From SAR324 cluster bacterium (GTDB lineage Bacteria; SAR324; XYD2-FULL-50-16), in contig JANQGX010000025.1 in NCBI GenBank assembly GCA_028282885.1, forward strand, positions 62,001-126,000: a DNA stretch of 64,000 nucleotides, read 5' to 3'. A program made the position numbers and the translations under genes. The notes under the pieces were generated by a model. The model was not told the DNA's origin, ran no database searches, and saw only the letters and a list, made by a program, of their open reading frames with translations. Positions 26,150-34,108 of this stretch are shown here, piece by piece (within the stretch, counting starts at the first letter, position 1; the number at the start of each line of letters is the position of its first letter).

Positions 26150-26383
26150 ATGAAAACGATCACATTCACAGATTTTCGAAAGAAAGCCTCTGGTTTTATA
26201 ACGCAAGTAGAACACGGGGAAGCATTCGTCATTGTCCGTCATGGTAAGCCAGTTGCTGAAATCATACCTTTCTCAGATAAGCCTGTTAAATCTCCATCCT
26301 GGAAACAAAAGGGAATCCAGTTGCAGCTCCAGGGTAGCGATTTGTCTTCTGCTATTCTTGAAGACCGTGAGGGAAGCGTATGA
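26150..26383 (+). CDS. Phd/YefM-family antitoxin
   Basis: 77 residues. MKTITFTDFRKKASGFITQV and VIVRHGKPVAEIIPF are the Phd/YefM fold. ATAGGAG lies seven bases before the ATG. It overlaps its toxin gene by 4 bp. It is only distantly similar to the antitoxin at 8840, so this is an independent module rather than a recent duplicate. Confidence 0.87.
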   Translation: MKTITFTDFRKKASGFITQVEHGEAFVIVRHGKPVAEIIPFSDKPVKSPSWKQKGIQLQLQGSDLSSAILEDREGSV

Positions 26384-26805
26384 AAGTAGCAATTGATTCA
26401 TCTGCATTCGCCAAAAGGTATGTGCAAGAAACTGGAAGTGATCAATTGCATCAAATCCTGCAAAATGCTTCAGAACTCGCTCTTTGCGTAATTACCGTCC
26501 CAGAGATTACCTCGGGACTAAATAGACGAAAAAGAGAAGGTTATTTATCACCTGAAAACTATAATTTGGTTAAAAAACAGCTAATCAATGATGTTCGGGA
26601 CGCAACTATTCTTCAAATCACACCTGCAGTTGTTTTGCACTCAATCAAGCTTCTTGAGAAAAACATCTTAAGGGCAATGGATTCGCTGCATATTGCATGT
26701 GCATTAGAATGGCAAGCTGATTGGTTTTTAACATCAAACAAAAGACAATTTGAAGCTGCTACAAACGCAGGGATTAATTCAGAGTTCATCGGCCAAATGC
26801 ATTAA
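26380..26805 (+). CDS. PIN-domain toxin
   Basis: 141 residues. VAIDSSAFAKRYVQETGSD carries the first Asp. TVPEITSGLNRRKREG carries the Glu, and LRAMDSLHIACALEWQADWF the third acidic residue. FLTSNKRQFEAA closes the PIN fold; the DSSAF/KRY type is frequent among VapC toxins with Phd partners. The start overlaps the antitoxin stop (ATGA). Directly after the stop, GACCGA and TCGGTC (26807-26849) form a short inverted repeat. Confidence 0.87.
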   Translation: MKVAIDSSAFAKRYVQETGSDQLHQILQNASELALCVITVPEITSGLNRRKREGYLSPENYNLVKKQLINDVRDATILQITPAVVLHSIKLLEKNILRAMDSLHIACALEWQADWFLTSNKRQFEAATNAGINSEFIGQMH

Positions 26806-26917
26806 GACCGAACACTATCGCTCCTTTGCAGAGTTCAAGTTGGTCGGTCTTGGCTAAAAAAACGGTTACGCAAAACCAATGCAGGCAGCGATTTATGCAG
26901 GCGTTATGTGAAAAAAA

Positions 26918-27082
26918 ATGGACAAAAAAGGCATAATTTCGATTGATCTGGTCTCAATGGTTGGACCGGCCAAACTAATGAAACCAGGGCGTACTTTACC
27001 TCGCCACAACAAAGCGGAACTGGAGTTAACCATTGCCAATCGATTGCTCCAAATAATTCAGGCTAACCTGAATATTTCATGA
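26918..27082 (+). CDS. Unrecognised 54-residue ORF
   Basis: ATG at 26918, reading MDKKGIISIDLVSMVGPAKL and ending QANLNIS before TGA. The family is not recognised and there is no good ribosome-binding site, although a run of A precedes the ATG. It could be a fragment of a larger lost gene. Weak evidence. Confidence 0.25.
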   Translation: MDKKGIISIDLVSMVGPAKLMKPGRTLPRHNKAELELTIANRLLQIIQANLNIS

Positions 27083-27323
27083 TTGCGGTGAAGCCAGATT
27101 ATTTAAACTTGTTTATGCGATATTCTGCCTCATACAAGACCATTTTTGCAAAAATCAGCTGATTGTTCGATCTTTTGACACACCTCCCCCTTACCCCCGT
27201 TCTTTTGCCAGAGTCGGGGACAGCTCTTTCCCGGCTCAACTTTGATTAGTTAACTGAAATATAAACCGTTTCAAGGAATCTCGCTATTTCAAACTCATTC
27301 AACCAAGAAACACCCACAAATCG

Positions 27324-27434
27324 ATGCGGTCAAAAATCACAAATTGCAAATCGTGTGGATCCTTCTTAAGGTACAAAAAATCTACTTGTAAGCCATACTA
27401 TTGCTACAAATGTGAAATATTCAGGTTAGTCTAA
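27324..27434 (+). CDS. Possible 36-residue zinc-ribbon microprotein
   Basis: The ORF has Cys8-x2-Cys11 and Cys27-x2-Cys30, a zinc-ribbon spacing, in a basic peptide rich in Lys and Tyr. No Shine-Dalgarno sequence is visible. It lies 135 bp before hipB. The Cys pattern is the only argument for reality. Confidence 0.3.
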   Translation: MRSKITNCKSCGSFLRYKKSTCKPYYCYKCEIFRLV

Positions 27435-27483
27435 TCAATGCTTGTTGTCTCCAAGGATAAGAATTGCGTATCATATTTCCCGC

Positions 27484-27558
27484 TATAACGGGATTACTGC
27501 TTGCATTTTTGAAAATCTGATTTTATCCTTTAATAAATCAACAAATTTCCCCGTTATA
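27484..27558. promoter_or_regulatory. Candidate HipB operators
   Basis: TATAACGGG (27484-27492) and its exact complement CCCGTTATA (27550-27558) face each other across 57 bp. The first also sits in CCCG-CTATAA-CGGG. Both precede hipB, so they could be a pair of HipB sites. Confidence 0.45.
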
Positions 27559-27568
27559 AAGGTAAAAT

Positions 27569-27784
27569 ATGGCTCAAGAAATTCCGGAAATGATTCTCAA
27601 TGTTCGAAAACATGCAGGATTAACCCAAAAAGAACTTGCAGATCTGGCAGGAGTTGCCAAGAATCTGGTTTATGAACTGGAAAAGGGCAAGAAGTCGGTC
27701 AGGTATTCTAATCTGCTAAAGGTGCTTCATGTCTTGAACATCGAGGTTAAATACATTTTGCCGCCTGGAGTGTCAAATGCGTAA
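27569..27784 (+). CDS. hipB: HipB-like helix-turn-helix antitoxin/repressor
   Basis: 71 residues. It has an XRE-type HTH: ILNVRKHAGLTQKELADLAG and then VAKNLVYELEKGKKSVRYSN. It is short, as in HipB. It overlaps the next gene by 8 bp. In the HipBST tripartite system HipB is the DNA-binding component and augments neutralisation, while HipS is the main antitoxin. The next two genes match HipS and HipT, so this is a split hip locus, not a classical hipBA. Confidence 0.85.
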   Translation: MAQEIPEMILNVRKHAGLTQKELADLAGVAKNLVYELEKGKKSVRYSNLLKVLHVLNIEVKYILPPGVSNA

Positions 27785-28085
27785 AGCCCTTGTCCGTCAA
27801 AAGGATGAATCAGCCGGTCACTTGATAGAGCATCAGCCAAACCTGCGATACGAGTTCCGGTACTTCCCGGAATACCACGGTCCTCCGATTTCATTGGTGC
27901 TACCCGTCCAAAAGGAGTCTTACTGGTTTGATGGATTCCCTCCATTTTTTGATGGTTTGCTGCCCGAAGGCTACCAACTGGAAGCACTGCTCAGAAGATT
28001 GAAAATCGATCGCAATGATCCGTTCAGTCAGTTGATAGCCACCGGAGGTGATCTGGTAGGATCGGTAACGGTTGAGGAGATCTGA
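27777..28085 (+). CDS. hipS: HipS-like protein (HipA N-terminal subdomain as a separate antitoxin)
   Basis: 102 residues. ISLVLPVQKESYWFDGFPPF and FDGLLPEGYQLEALLR are the HipA N-terminal subdomain 1 signature. FSQLIATGGDLVGSVTVE closes it. In classical HipA this forms the N-terminus of the kinase; here it is an independent polypeptide with its own ATG inside the end of hipB. In the characterised HipBST system the separate HipS neutralises the kinase. The stop is one base before the next gene's ATG. Confidence 0.87.
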   Translation: MRKALVRQKDESAGHLIEHQPNLRYEFRYFPEYHGPPISLVLPVQKESYWFDGFPPFFDGLLPEGYQLEALLRRLKIDRNDPFSQLIATGGDLVGSVTVEEI

Positions 28086-28086
28086 T

Positions 28087-29016
28087 ATGAGATGTTTAAT
28101 CACCTATCAGCGTTCACCGGTCGACTATAGTTCTGAAGGACTCAAACGAATCAATCGCAATCTGAATAAACTCGACGATTTACCTTATTCGAAAGAAGAA
28201 CTTCGGCTGGAAGCTGCCGCGAGGGTCGAAAAAATGTCCATCCAGGGAGTGCAGCCTAAGCTTTCGGCTCGTTTGAATGTAAGTCAGGGTAAATTTGAGT
28301 TTGTCGATCAAGGAGGTACGTACATATTAAAGCCTCAGTCGGCAGATTACCAGGAACTGCCTGAAAATGAAGATTTGACGATGAGACTGGCAAAAACCTG
28401 CGGTATTGAGGTACCACTTCATTTTCTGGTGAAGGGAAGCGATGGTGAACGGACCTATGTTATCAAACGGTTTGATCGCGCAGGCAGAAAAGGGAAGGTT
28501 GCAACAGAAGATTTCGCACAGCTATCAGGCTTGTCCAGAGAAACGAAATACAAGTCCAGTATGGAAAAAGTGGCAAAAATAGTTGAATCGTTCTGCACTT
28601 TTCCCATGGTTGAGAAATCGAAGTTGTTTATGACCGTTTTGTTTTCATTTCTTATCGGAAATGAAGACATGCATTTAAAGAATTTTTCGATGATCAGCAC
28701 TCAGAACAAGGTAGTTCTTTCACCTGCATATGATCTACTGAACACGACAATTGCAATTCCAAATGCGATTGAAGAAATGGCCCTTCCCATCAATTCTAGA
28801 AAAAGAAAACTCACCAGGGCGGATCTGGTAGATTACTACGGAGGCGAATGCCTTCAACTAAACAACAAAACGATTCAAAACACTCTGAATAGATTGTTTA
28901 AGGCGACATGCAGTTGGCATGCAACGATAGAAAACTGTTTTCTTTCTCCTGAAAAGCAGAAAGATTATAAAAAGATAATAGAATCTCGTGTTGAAAGGCT
29001 TTTTCCTGAAAGCTGA
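28087..29016 (+). CDS. hipT: HipT-like Ser/Thr kinase toxin
   Basis: 309 residues from the ATG at 28087 (GAGGAGATC upstream). It is the HipA kinase core without the N-terminal subdomain. SIQGVQPKLS (51-60) is the glycine-rich loop region where HipT kinases autophosphorylate. Lys82 is the ATP lysine. GNEDMHLKN (191-199) is the catalytic loop with Asp194 and Asn199. SPAYDLL carries the metal Asp216. HipT of E. coli O127:H6 phosphorylates TrpS; the target here is unknown. Position 3 of the loop motif is Gln, where E. coli HipT has a second Ser (from memory), so only Ser51 is available there. Confidence 0.88.
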   Translation: MRCLITYQRSPVDYSSEGLKRINRNLNKLDDLPYSKEELRLEAAARVEKMSIQGVQPKLSARLNVSQGKFEFVDQGGTYILKPQSADYQELPENEDLTMRLAKTCGIEVPLHFLVKGSDGERTYVIKRFDRAGRKGKVATEDFAQLSGLSRETKYKSSMEKVAKIVESFCTFPMVEKSKLFMTVLFSFLIGNEDMHLKNFSMISTQNKVVLSPAYDLLNTTIAIPNAIEEMALPINSRKRKLTRADLVDYYGGECLQLNNKTIQNTLNRLFKATCSWHATIENCFLSPEKQKDYKKIIESRVERLFPES

Positions 29017-29028
29017 TTTAACGCGGTT

Positions 29029-29250
29029 CTTTATCCGTTAGAGTCTGAAAACTCTGGAGGGAATCGGCTGCCAGGTCTTCAATCTCTTCCCAAGAAACAA
29101 TGAGGGCCAGCTTAATCCATCGGTCGTCCGGATTCAATTGCCCTTCAAAGGTCAACAAAAAAGAAATCTGACCTTCATTTCTCTCGCACATTCTTTATCA
29201 AGTGCAAGGTTTTAGAGCGAAAATCCTTAAAAATCATGCACTTTGATACC
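29029..29250 (-). mobile_element. IS relic with transposase N-terminus (same element as at 51 kb)
   Basis: On the minus strand the sequence reads from an end at 29250 (GGTATCAAAGTGCATGATTT) into a frame LPFEGQLNPDDRWIKLALIV. The same order with ~80-85% identity is found at 50940-51165 on the plus strand. The match to the N-terminus of IS1182/IS5-type transposases is by remembered motif. The rest of the transposase is lost, replaced by the end of the hip locus. Confidence 0.65.
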
Positions 29251-29299
29251 ACTCCCAACTTGATACGTCACTGTTTTTATGTGTTAATTTGCTATTTTC

Positions 29300-29370
29300 A
29301 GGAAGCCCTGTTTATGTCATACGAGGGTTTTCCCTGGTTTAAGGATACAATCAGGGAAAACAATAAAAAG
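29300..29370 (+). pseudogene. DUF2442 gene fragment
   Basis: LFMSYEGFPWFKD is encoded here, identical to residues 22-34 of the DUF2442 protein at 33240-33470 and nearly base-identical. The frame then diverges (TIRENNKK, stop). It is a broken copy of the same gene. Confidence 0.65.
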
Positions 29371-29403
29371 TGATGGCCTTTTGTCACATTACTTCGCTCC
29401 TAT

Positions 29404-29650
29404 CACCACCCCGCTCTTTTCACGGACACCTGGCCCCTAAACCCACAAATAAGTAAGGTGGGATCTTAATCCACCAGATTACCCTCAATATATTCCGTAT
29501 CTATTGTAGCACTTTCTGTAACCATATCAAATTATAGATATTTCTTTGTATATTAAGGGTCTTAGCAGGAGATTCGTGTGTCCTGTAAATTCACGAAAGC
29601 TAGCTTAATACCATTACAAAGCGGGCTAAACCGGGCTGGGACTTAGGCAG
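29404..29650. repeat. Family B repeat, copy 2
   Basis: Starts CTGGCCCCTAAACCCACAA, passes AACCATATCAAATTATAGAT and AGATTCGTGTGTCCTG, and ends GGGCTAAACCGGGCTGGGAC. It is diverged from copy 1 at 24.8 kb but collinear with it. It lies between the DUF2442 scrap and vapBC copy C. Confidence 0.55.
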
Positions 29651-29707
29651 GATGGCATCACTGAATGCAAAGAAAAAAGTCCGAAGATAGTTTTTCCGGA
29701 ATGGAAT

Positions 29708-30103
29708 TTAAACCCAGTTTACGGTCTTTAAATCTGGTATTCTCTTAAACTCTTTTACATTATTGGTTATTAGATCAACTCCAAGACTTCTTGCATGAGA
29801 ACCTATCAGCATGTCCATATTTCCGATCAAAATGCCTTTTTTCTTCAGCGTTGATCTTATCTGACTGTAATGAATAGCGGCATTTTCATCCCAGGGAATA
29901 ATCGCCAGATGTTGTAAAAATCGACTAAGTTGGTTTAAGCGCGCCTTTTGTTTGGATTTGGGGCTCAGTTCAATTCCAAAGAGTAGTTCTGCGTATACAA
30001 TGCTGGAAATTGAAATGTCACTTGCTGAATTCAATTTTTCCAAAAGGCCTATTGGGCGGTCTCTCAGTATGTATATGCAGATATTCGTATCCAGCATTAT
30101 CAT
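29708..30103 (-). CDS. vapC: VapC toxin, copy C
   Basis: 131 residues, a close paralogue of copy A (9963-10358): same length and motifs (MLDTNICIYIL, YAELLFGIE, GNMDMLIGSHA, LITNN). All acidic residues are kept, so it is predicted to be an active ribonuclease. It overlaps vapB by 4 bp. The two intact copies differ enough that their antitoxins may or may not cross-neutralise. Confidence 0.9.
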   Translation of the reverse strand: MIMLDTNICIYILRDRPIGLLEKLNSASDISISSIVYAELLFGIELSPKSKQKARLNQLSRFLQHLAIIPWDENAAIHYSQIRSTLKKKGILIGNMDMLIGSHARSLGVDLITNNVKEFKRIPDLKTVNWV

Positions 30104-30327
30104 TCAAATTCTCTTTCTTGAGGGTATAGGTCTTCTCGTTTAGAAAGATAATCTTTCCCGAAGGCACTTGGCTCAGCAAAGAAATCATCCCAGGACGTTT
30201 TCTTCTCTTTCAGAACAACTTCATCACCTCTTTTAAAAATAATGACCTGATCCGTTTTGAAACGATATTTCTTGGGCAATCTGACTGCCTGACTTCGACC
30301 ATTTATAAATATTTTTGCTGTGTCCAT
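30100..30327 (-). CDS. vapB: VapB antitoxin, copy C
   Basis: 75 residues from the ATG at 30327 (AGAGGAG nine bases upstream); the longer frame to 30429 is rejected because it runs through the operator. It differs from copy A essentially by one Ser-to-Ala change in PSAFGKDYL. It is an AbrB-like DNA-binding antitoxin. The operator at 30346-30364 has the same spacer as copy A, so cross-regulation between the copies is likely. Confidence 0.9.
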   Translation of the reverse strand: MDTAKIFINGRSQAVRLPKKYRFKTDQVIIFKRGDEVVLKEKKTSWDDFFAEPSAFGKDYLSKREDLYPQEREFE

Positions 30328-30345
30328 AACCGTCTCCTCTTTTGG

Positions 30346-30364
30346 TATATATTTATGATATATA
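30346..30364. promoter_or_regulatory. VapB operator, copy C
   Basis: TATATAT-TTATG-ATATATA: 7-bp arms with the same TTATG spacer as at 10600-10618, 18 bp before the vapB start. Confidence 0.65.
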
Positions 30365-30662
30365 TCTTGGTTTTTCAAGTCAAGCATCGGGACATAAAAG
30401 AAGACTAAGGTGTTAAATATCCGTAACATCCAATTAAAGCCTCTATTAATGCATCTTTACAGCCTTCAATATTAATATTTTTTATTTAATCCCCGGTTAT
30501 TCTCAAAATCTCCCCAGACTGCTCTGTTTGGCGTTTCAGGAAAAATCCATCCTTATATTTCTCCTGAGTTTTCCTCCCTTCATATAGATATTAACCCTTC
30601 TCTCTCTAAATACCGCCGCGCGGTGGCATTTTTCCCTAATCTCAGATCAAACAGGAGGATTT
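30365..30662. other. Leader region of a small membrane protein gene
   Basis: 30405-30440 contains GTGTTAAATATCCGTAACATCC, a block shared with 25770 and 33510. A GC-rich hairpin CCGCCGCGCGGTGG lies near 30613. No gene is visible. Confidence 0.35.
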
Positions 30663-30863
30663 ATGATTGAACTCATCTTTGACATGGTAATCGGTGCATC
30701 AGCGCTGATTGGTGCACTATTCATTTATCAGAAGCTCTTTGCTCCGAAGAACAAGAAAGATCCAGTTGAAGAGTTTCGGAGTAAGCGCCATATTAAATGC
30801 TTCCATTCAGCGTTTGTAGGTGTGTTAGGATCGAGATATTGGGGTAATAGAGATTTTATTTGA
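30663..30863 (+). CDS. Small membrane protein, 3' end replaced by a repeat
   Basis: 66 residues with a perfect AGGAGG before the ATG. Residues 8-25 form one transmembrane helix (VIGASALIGALFIYQKLF), followed by a charged cytoplasmic segment (APKNKKDPVEEF). From about 30838 the DNA matches family B repeats, so the last ~10 codons (GNRDFI) come from the repeat and the original C-terminus is lost. The family is not recognised. Confidence 0.55.
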   Translation: MIELIFDMVIGASALIGALFIYQKLFAPKNKKDPVEEFRSKRHIKCFHSAFVGVLGSRYWGNRDFI

Positions 30864-31000
30864 AGATTCGTGTATCCCGGTAGTTCAAGGAAGAACGCTC
30901 AATATCGCTACAGAATGGACCAAATAGGGCTGGGGATTTGAGCAGACGATTATTCAACAATCTGTCAGCTTTTCCATTGAAAACAGTAAAAGTTTTGACT
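30838..31000. repeat. Family B repeat, copy 3
   Basis: GAAGATTCGTGTATCCCGG, GTTCAAGGAAGAACGCTCAA and GGGCTGGGGATTTGAGCAGA match copy 4 at 33630-33710 closely. Similarity continues through TTTTCCATTGAAAACA to about 31030. The left third seen in copies 1 and 2 is absent. Confidence 0.6.
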
Positions 31001-31037
31001 GGTGAATTTCGGATTCAAACTCAATCGGTGACTACAC

Positions 31038-31163
31038 ATGAAAATCGGTATCAAACAGACCCTATGGTTCGAATCCATCGTTCTTCAACTCGGTCTGAAC
31101 CTAATCTCCGAAGATACCCCAAATGAACCGTTCACCTCCAATATCTCCAAGCTAGATTTATAG
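31038..31163 (+). CDS. 41-residue ORF sharing the MKIGIK...LWFESI start
   Basis: Begins MKIGIKQTLWFESIVLQLGL, continues NLISEDTPNEPFTSNI and stops at 31163. The same start peptide is produced at 33146 and 34293 by the right ends of family A repeats. No strong Shine-Dalgarno sequence is present here. It may be a relic of the same repeat with a longer downstream frame. Confidence 0.3.
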   Translation: MKIGIKQTLWFESIVLQLGLNLISEDTPNEPFTSNISKLDL

Positions 31164-31174
31164 GGGGCAGGTCA

Positions 31175-32794
31175 TTAGTTTATAATTCTACTCAATACAG
31201 GATCTTCACCGTTCATATAATCATGAATCGAAGTCTCGACCAATATGTCCGGCATTAGGGAAGTAGGATCTTCCGGATCAGGACTAAAATACTTTGTTGA
31301 GTAATTAATGCGGAGTCCAGACTCTGGTAAAACAAAAGATCTTGTACGCCCGTAACGGTTTGGTTTTCCAGCTGTTGGTTCGCCCACTAGGATTGCTTTT
31401 GTTTTTTGTTTGAAAGATATGGCATTCCGTATTGCAGCAGAATAAGTGTCCTGCCCAATGATAATATATAACTTTCCTCTTTGGTTGATCTTTTCATTTT
31501 TACTGAGTTTAGTAATTAGTTTTTCTCCTGGCCATGTAGAGCCACCTTGGTTATGCCTCATATCTACAACAACCTTTTCAATATCTTTGGTCTTTATCAA
31601 TCTCAAAACCTCATCGGAAAACTCATTGAATGATGGTATAAAACTGGCCTGGCTTTTACTAACTTTCCCATTTCGCAATGCAGTCTCCCTACTCATGCAT
31701 TCATTGTATTTTACATATAAGACTTTGTTGTCTTCCAGGTACTCAAACCAGAATCGATTTTTTGGATTTTTAAAGGGTAATGATAATACCGCCGGTTTAA
31801 TAGACAGTTTTTCAGGGCCAGTATCGTCGGAGGCTTTCAACGTAACTTTCATACTTTTTTTCATGAAGTCCAAAAAAATGAATTCTACTTCTTCAGAATC
31901 CGCAATATTCAAAAATTTCAAGACATCAAAATATCTAATATGTTTTGCACCTCTTTTTCTTAATATAATTTCATTCTCTGCAGGAATTATTGTTTTTAGC
32001 CTATCAAGCACATTTTCAACTGAATGGATATTAATGCCTATGAGCTTTTTTCCCAACAGTTCTTTGTGGTCAATGACTGTCTTAACGACGTAAAAACCGT
32101 CTTTGAACCAATACAGTTTAATCGGAAAAGTTTTGCGCATCAATTTAAATGAAATACTTGAAGAGTGTGAATCTCCGACTTTTGCTATTATCTGTTGAAG
32201 CCTAAATGCAAATTGCAGTTTTGTCAGGCTATCAATATCTGATCGTAAAACCTCTATTTCATCAAAAAAACTATTTTCAGAGAGTTTAAAAAAGAGGTTA
32301 GAGTGTTTTTTGGGTAATTTCTCTTTAAAATAATCCAGGTCTTTTTCTAAATCTTGCGAAGGGACTTCCCATCCGTTTTCGACAAGTAACTCTGACGCTA
32401 AATTTGCTGAATTTACCGTAGCTTGCATTTTATAGCATAGAATTAACACTTCCCTTGCTTCATCAGGTCTGTTTAAGGCAAGATACGCTTTTCCTATATA
32501 TGCAAGTGCCCATGCTTTTTTCCATGATTCACTTTTATCAAAAGCTACTGCTTTTCTTAAGGGAGATAACGCTAAATACGGTTTTTCAGTATCTACTAAT
32601 ATACGACCCCAAATTAATAAAATGAACACATTTGAAGGATCATATTCAAGAAACTTGGTTATTTTTTCCTCAGCTGAAAAATATTTTTTGTCTAGATATA
32701 ATTCCCAAATTTCTTCTTCATCTTTTGTTTGTTTTGACAAAACTATAGTATCTATAAACAATATCAAAAGAACTGTTAGTATAATTTTTTTCAT
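31175..32794 (-). CDS. S41-family peptidase with TPR-like N-terminus, exported
   Basis: 539 residues. Residues 1-~20 are a signal peptide. Residues ~25-150 are helical TPR-like repeats (ALSPLRKAVAFD, YIGKAYLALNRPDEA). The C-terminal third is an S41 (tail-specific protease) domain: VVVDMRHNQGGSTW, IIGQDTYSAA with the probable catalytic Ser, and VGEPTAGKPN. The N-terminal peptide-recognition domain is not obvious. Such proteins cleave peptides or act as self-processing enzymes in the periplasm. The gene stands alone in the repeat island, is AT-rich and Lys-rich unlike the metabolic operons, and may have been acquired horizontally. Confidence 0.8.
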   Translation of the reverse strand: MKKIILTVLLILFIDTIVLSKQTKDEEEIWELYLDKKYFSAEEKITKFLEYDPSNVFILLIWGRILVDTEKPYLALSPLRKAVAFDKSESWKKAWALAYIGKAYLALNRPDEAREVLILCYKMQATVNSANLASELLVENGWEVPSQDLEKDLDYFKEKLPKKHSNLFFKLSENSFFDEIEVLRSDIDSLTKLQFAFRLQQIIAKVGDSHSSSISFKLMRKTFPIKLYWFKDGFYVVKTVIDHKELLGKKLIGINIHSVENVLDRLKTIIPAENEIILRKRGAKHIRYFDVLKFLNIADSEEVEFIFLDFMKKSMKVTLKASDDTGPEKLSIKPAVLSLPFKNPKNRFWFEYLEDNKVLYVKYNECMSRETALRNGKVSKSQASFIPSFNEFSDEVLRLIKTKDIEKVVVDMRHNQGGSTWPGEKLITKLSKNEKINQRGKLYIIIGQDTYSAAIRNAISFKQKTKAILVGEPTAGKPNRYGRTRSFVLPESGLRINYSTKYFSPDPEDPTSLMPDILVETSIHDYMNGEDPVLSRIIN

Positions 32795-32958
32795 TATTGT
32801 TCTAATTATCTGATTAAAAATTATTCGCAGAAGGAGTTGGGGGCGGACCGAACTTATCTGCGATTACAGAGGAAATAGCCTAAAAAAAGCCTTTTTTGAG
32901 TTTTAACAGCATTTTTTGAAACTAAAAAGATCTATTTAACGCGGAATTTGCGGAATTT

Positions 32959-33209
32959 GGGTCGGACCGATCGACAAACCGACAAAACGTATATATGTCC
33001 CCCAAAATTAGGTTGACTTTATTCCTTAGATGGCTATTTTAACTCTTAAAAAGTTGATTTGAGGTTTCTAGCTGAATTTCTTTCACGAAAAGCAACAGAT
33101 ATTTCTTAAAACCACAAATTCATAACCATAAAGGTGGATCTAAGCATGAAAATCGGCATTAAATGGAACCTTTGGTTCGAGTCCATCGAAATTCATCTCG
33201 GTCCGACCC
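32959..33209. repeat. Family A repeat, copy 1 (MITE-like, 251 bp)
   Basis: Bounded by a perfect 12-bp inverted repeat: GGGTCGGACCGA (32959-32970) and TCGGTCCGACCC (33198-33209). It is nearly identical (~85-90%) to 34109-34356 over its length. Near the right end it carries AAAGGTGG and an ATG (33146) whose frame exits through the terminal repeat into the neighbouring gene. It encodes no transposase. Confidence 0.75.
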
Positions 33210-33250
33210 TAGTCTCCCCAAACGCTTGGAGAGACCACTTTGTTACCTGA
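33146..33250 (+). CDS. 34-codon ORF starting in the repeat and overlapping the DUF2442 start
   Basis: AAAGGTGG nine bases before the ATG is a good ribosome-binding site. The frame reads MKIGIKWNLWFESIEIHLGP, leaves the repeat and stops at 33250, 11 bases inside the DUF2442 gene that begins with TTG at 33240. This arrangement would give translational coupling. Its product may have no function of its own. Confidence 0.4.
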   Translation: MKIGIKWNLWFESIEIHLGPTLVSPNAWRDHFVT

Positions 33251-33470
33251 AATCACTAACATTTCCAGTTATGGTGTTTGGTTGCTTACAAATGACAAAG
33301 AACTGTTTATGTCATACGAGGGTTTTCCCTGGTTTAAGGATATTCCAGTTGGAAAAATTATAAATGTTGAAGAACCAACTCCAGGTCATTTTTATTGGCC
33401 GGATTTAGATATCGATCTGAGTATCGAATGCATTGAGCATCCAGACAGATTTCCGTTAAAATACCAATAG
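33240..33470 (+). CDS. DUF2442 domain protein
   Basis: 76 residues. FPWFKDIPVGKIINVEEP followed by GHFYWPDLDIDLSIECI is the DUF2442 core, including the Trp-Pro-(D)-x-D-x-D segment. The start is a TTG at 33240, with GGAGA nine bases upstream; no ATG is available. DUF2442 proteins often lie beside DUF4160 proteins and are thought to be TA-like, but no partner gene is seen here. Expression may depend on the ORF entering from the upstream repeat. A fragment of a second copy lies at 29300. Confidence 0.65.
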   Translation: MLPEITNISSYGVWLLTNDKELFMSYEGFPWFKDIPVGKIINVEEPTPGHFYWPDLDIDLSIECIEHPDRFPLKYQ

Positions 33471-33559
33471 AAGCGGCATCGAGATCACTAGCAGGCTTAG
33501 CCAACAAAGGATCAAATCTCCACAATATCCACCGAAATACCTCCGCAGTACTCCAAATA

Positions 33560-33790
33560 TAATTCAACACTCGCTGTAACCATATCAAGTCATAGCTATT
33601 TCATTGTTTGTTAAGAATGATATTTGAAGATTCGAATGTTCCGGTAGTTCACGGAAGAACTCTCAATATCGTCACAGAAGGGGCTAAATTGGGCTGGAAC
33701 TTGAGCAGATGTTTTTTTCAACAATCCGTCGGCGTTTCCATTGACAACAACCCAAGTTTTGACCGGAGGTTTTGGCCTTAATTTCAACCG
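33560..33790. repeat. Family B repeat, copy 4
   Basis: Begins in CTGTAACCATATCAAGTCAT, then GAAGATTCGAATGTTCCGG, GGAAGAACTCTCAATATCG and GGGCTGGAACTTGAGCAGA, and continues to AACCGGTGATCACTC near 33800. It is collinear with copy 3. The preceding 33500-33550 block is shared with 25770-25820. 33800-34108 contains no supported gene. Confidence 0.6.
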
Positions 33791-34108
33791 GTGATCACTC
33801 AAGGCTGCTGCTGAATTGCGGAAGAAGGAGATTAAGGATAGAAGTGATTTCGATTCAAAAGAAGAAGAATCGTGATGAAAAAGAATCGGCGGCTTCGGCT
33901 GCTGGTTTGGAAAACTACCCGCCAAGACTTAATTTTTATACTTCATCGTTAAATCACGATTTTACTATTAATTTGAATATATTGTAAACAAGGAAACATT
34001 GGAGTATGGTGCTGCAAAAGGACCGGTTATCTTGAGGGTGCAATTGCCCACGCCAATTTTGCTTTTTCAGGTAAATGAACGACAGAGAATCAGGCTTAAA
34101 CGGAATTT

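Noticed and set aside
31446..32093. Hydrophobic-looking 215-codon frame antisense to the S41 peptidase
   Set aside because: The Ser/Phe-rich composition is what AT-rich coding DNA gives on the complementary strand. The sense frame has clear peptidase motifs.
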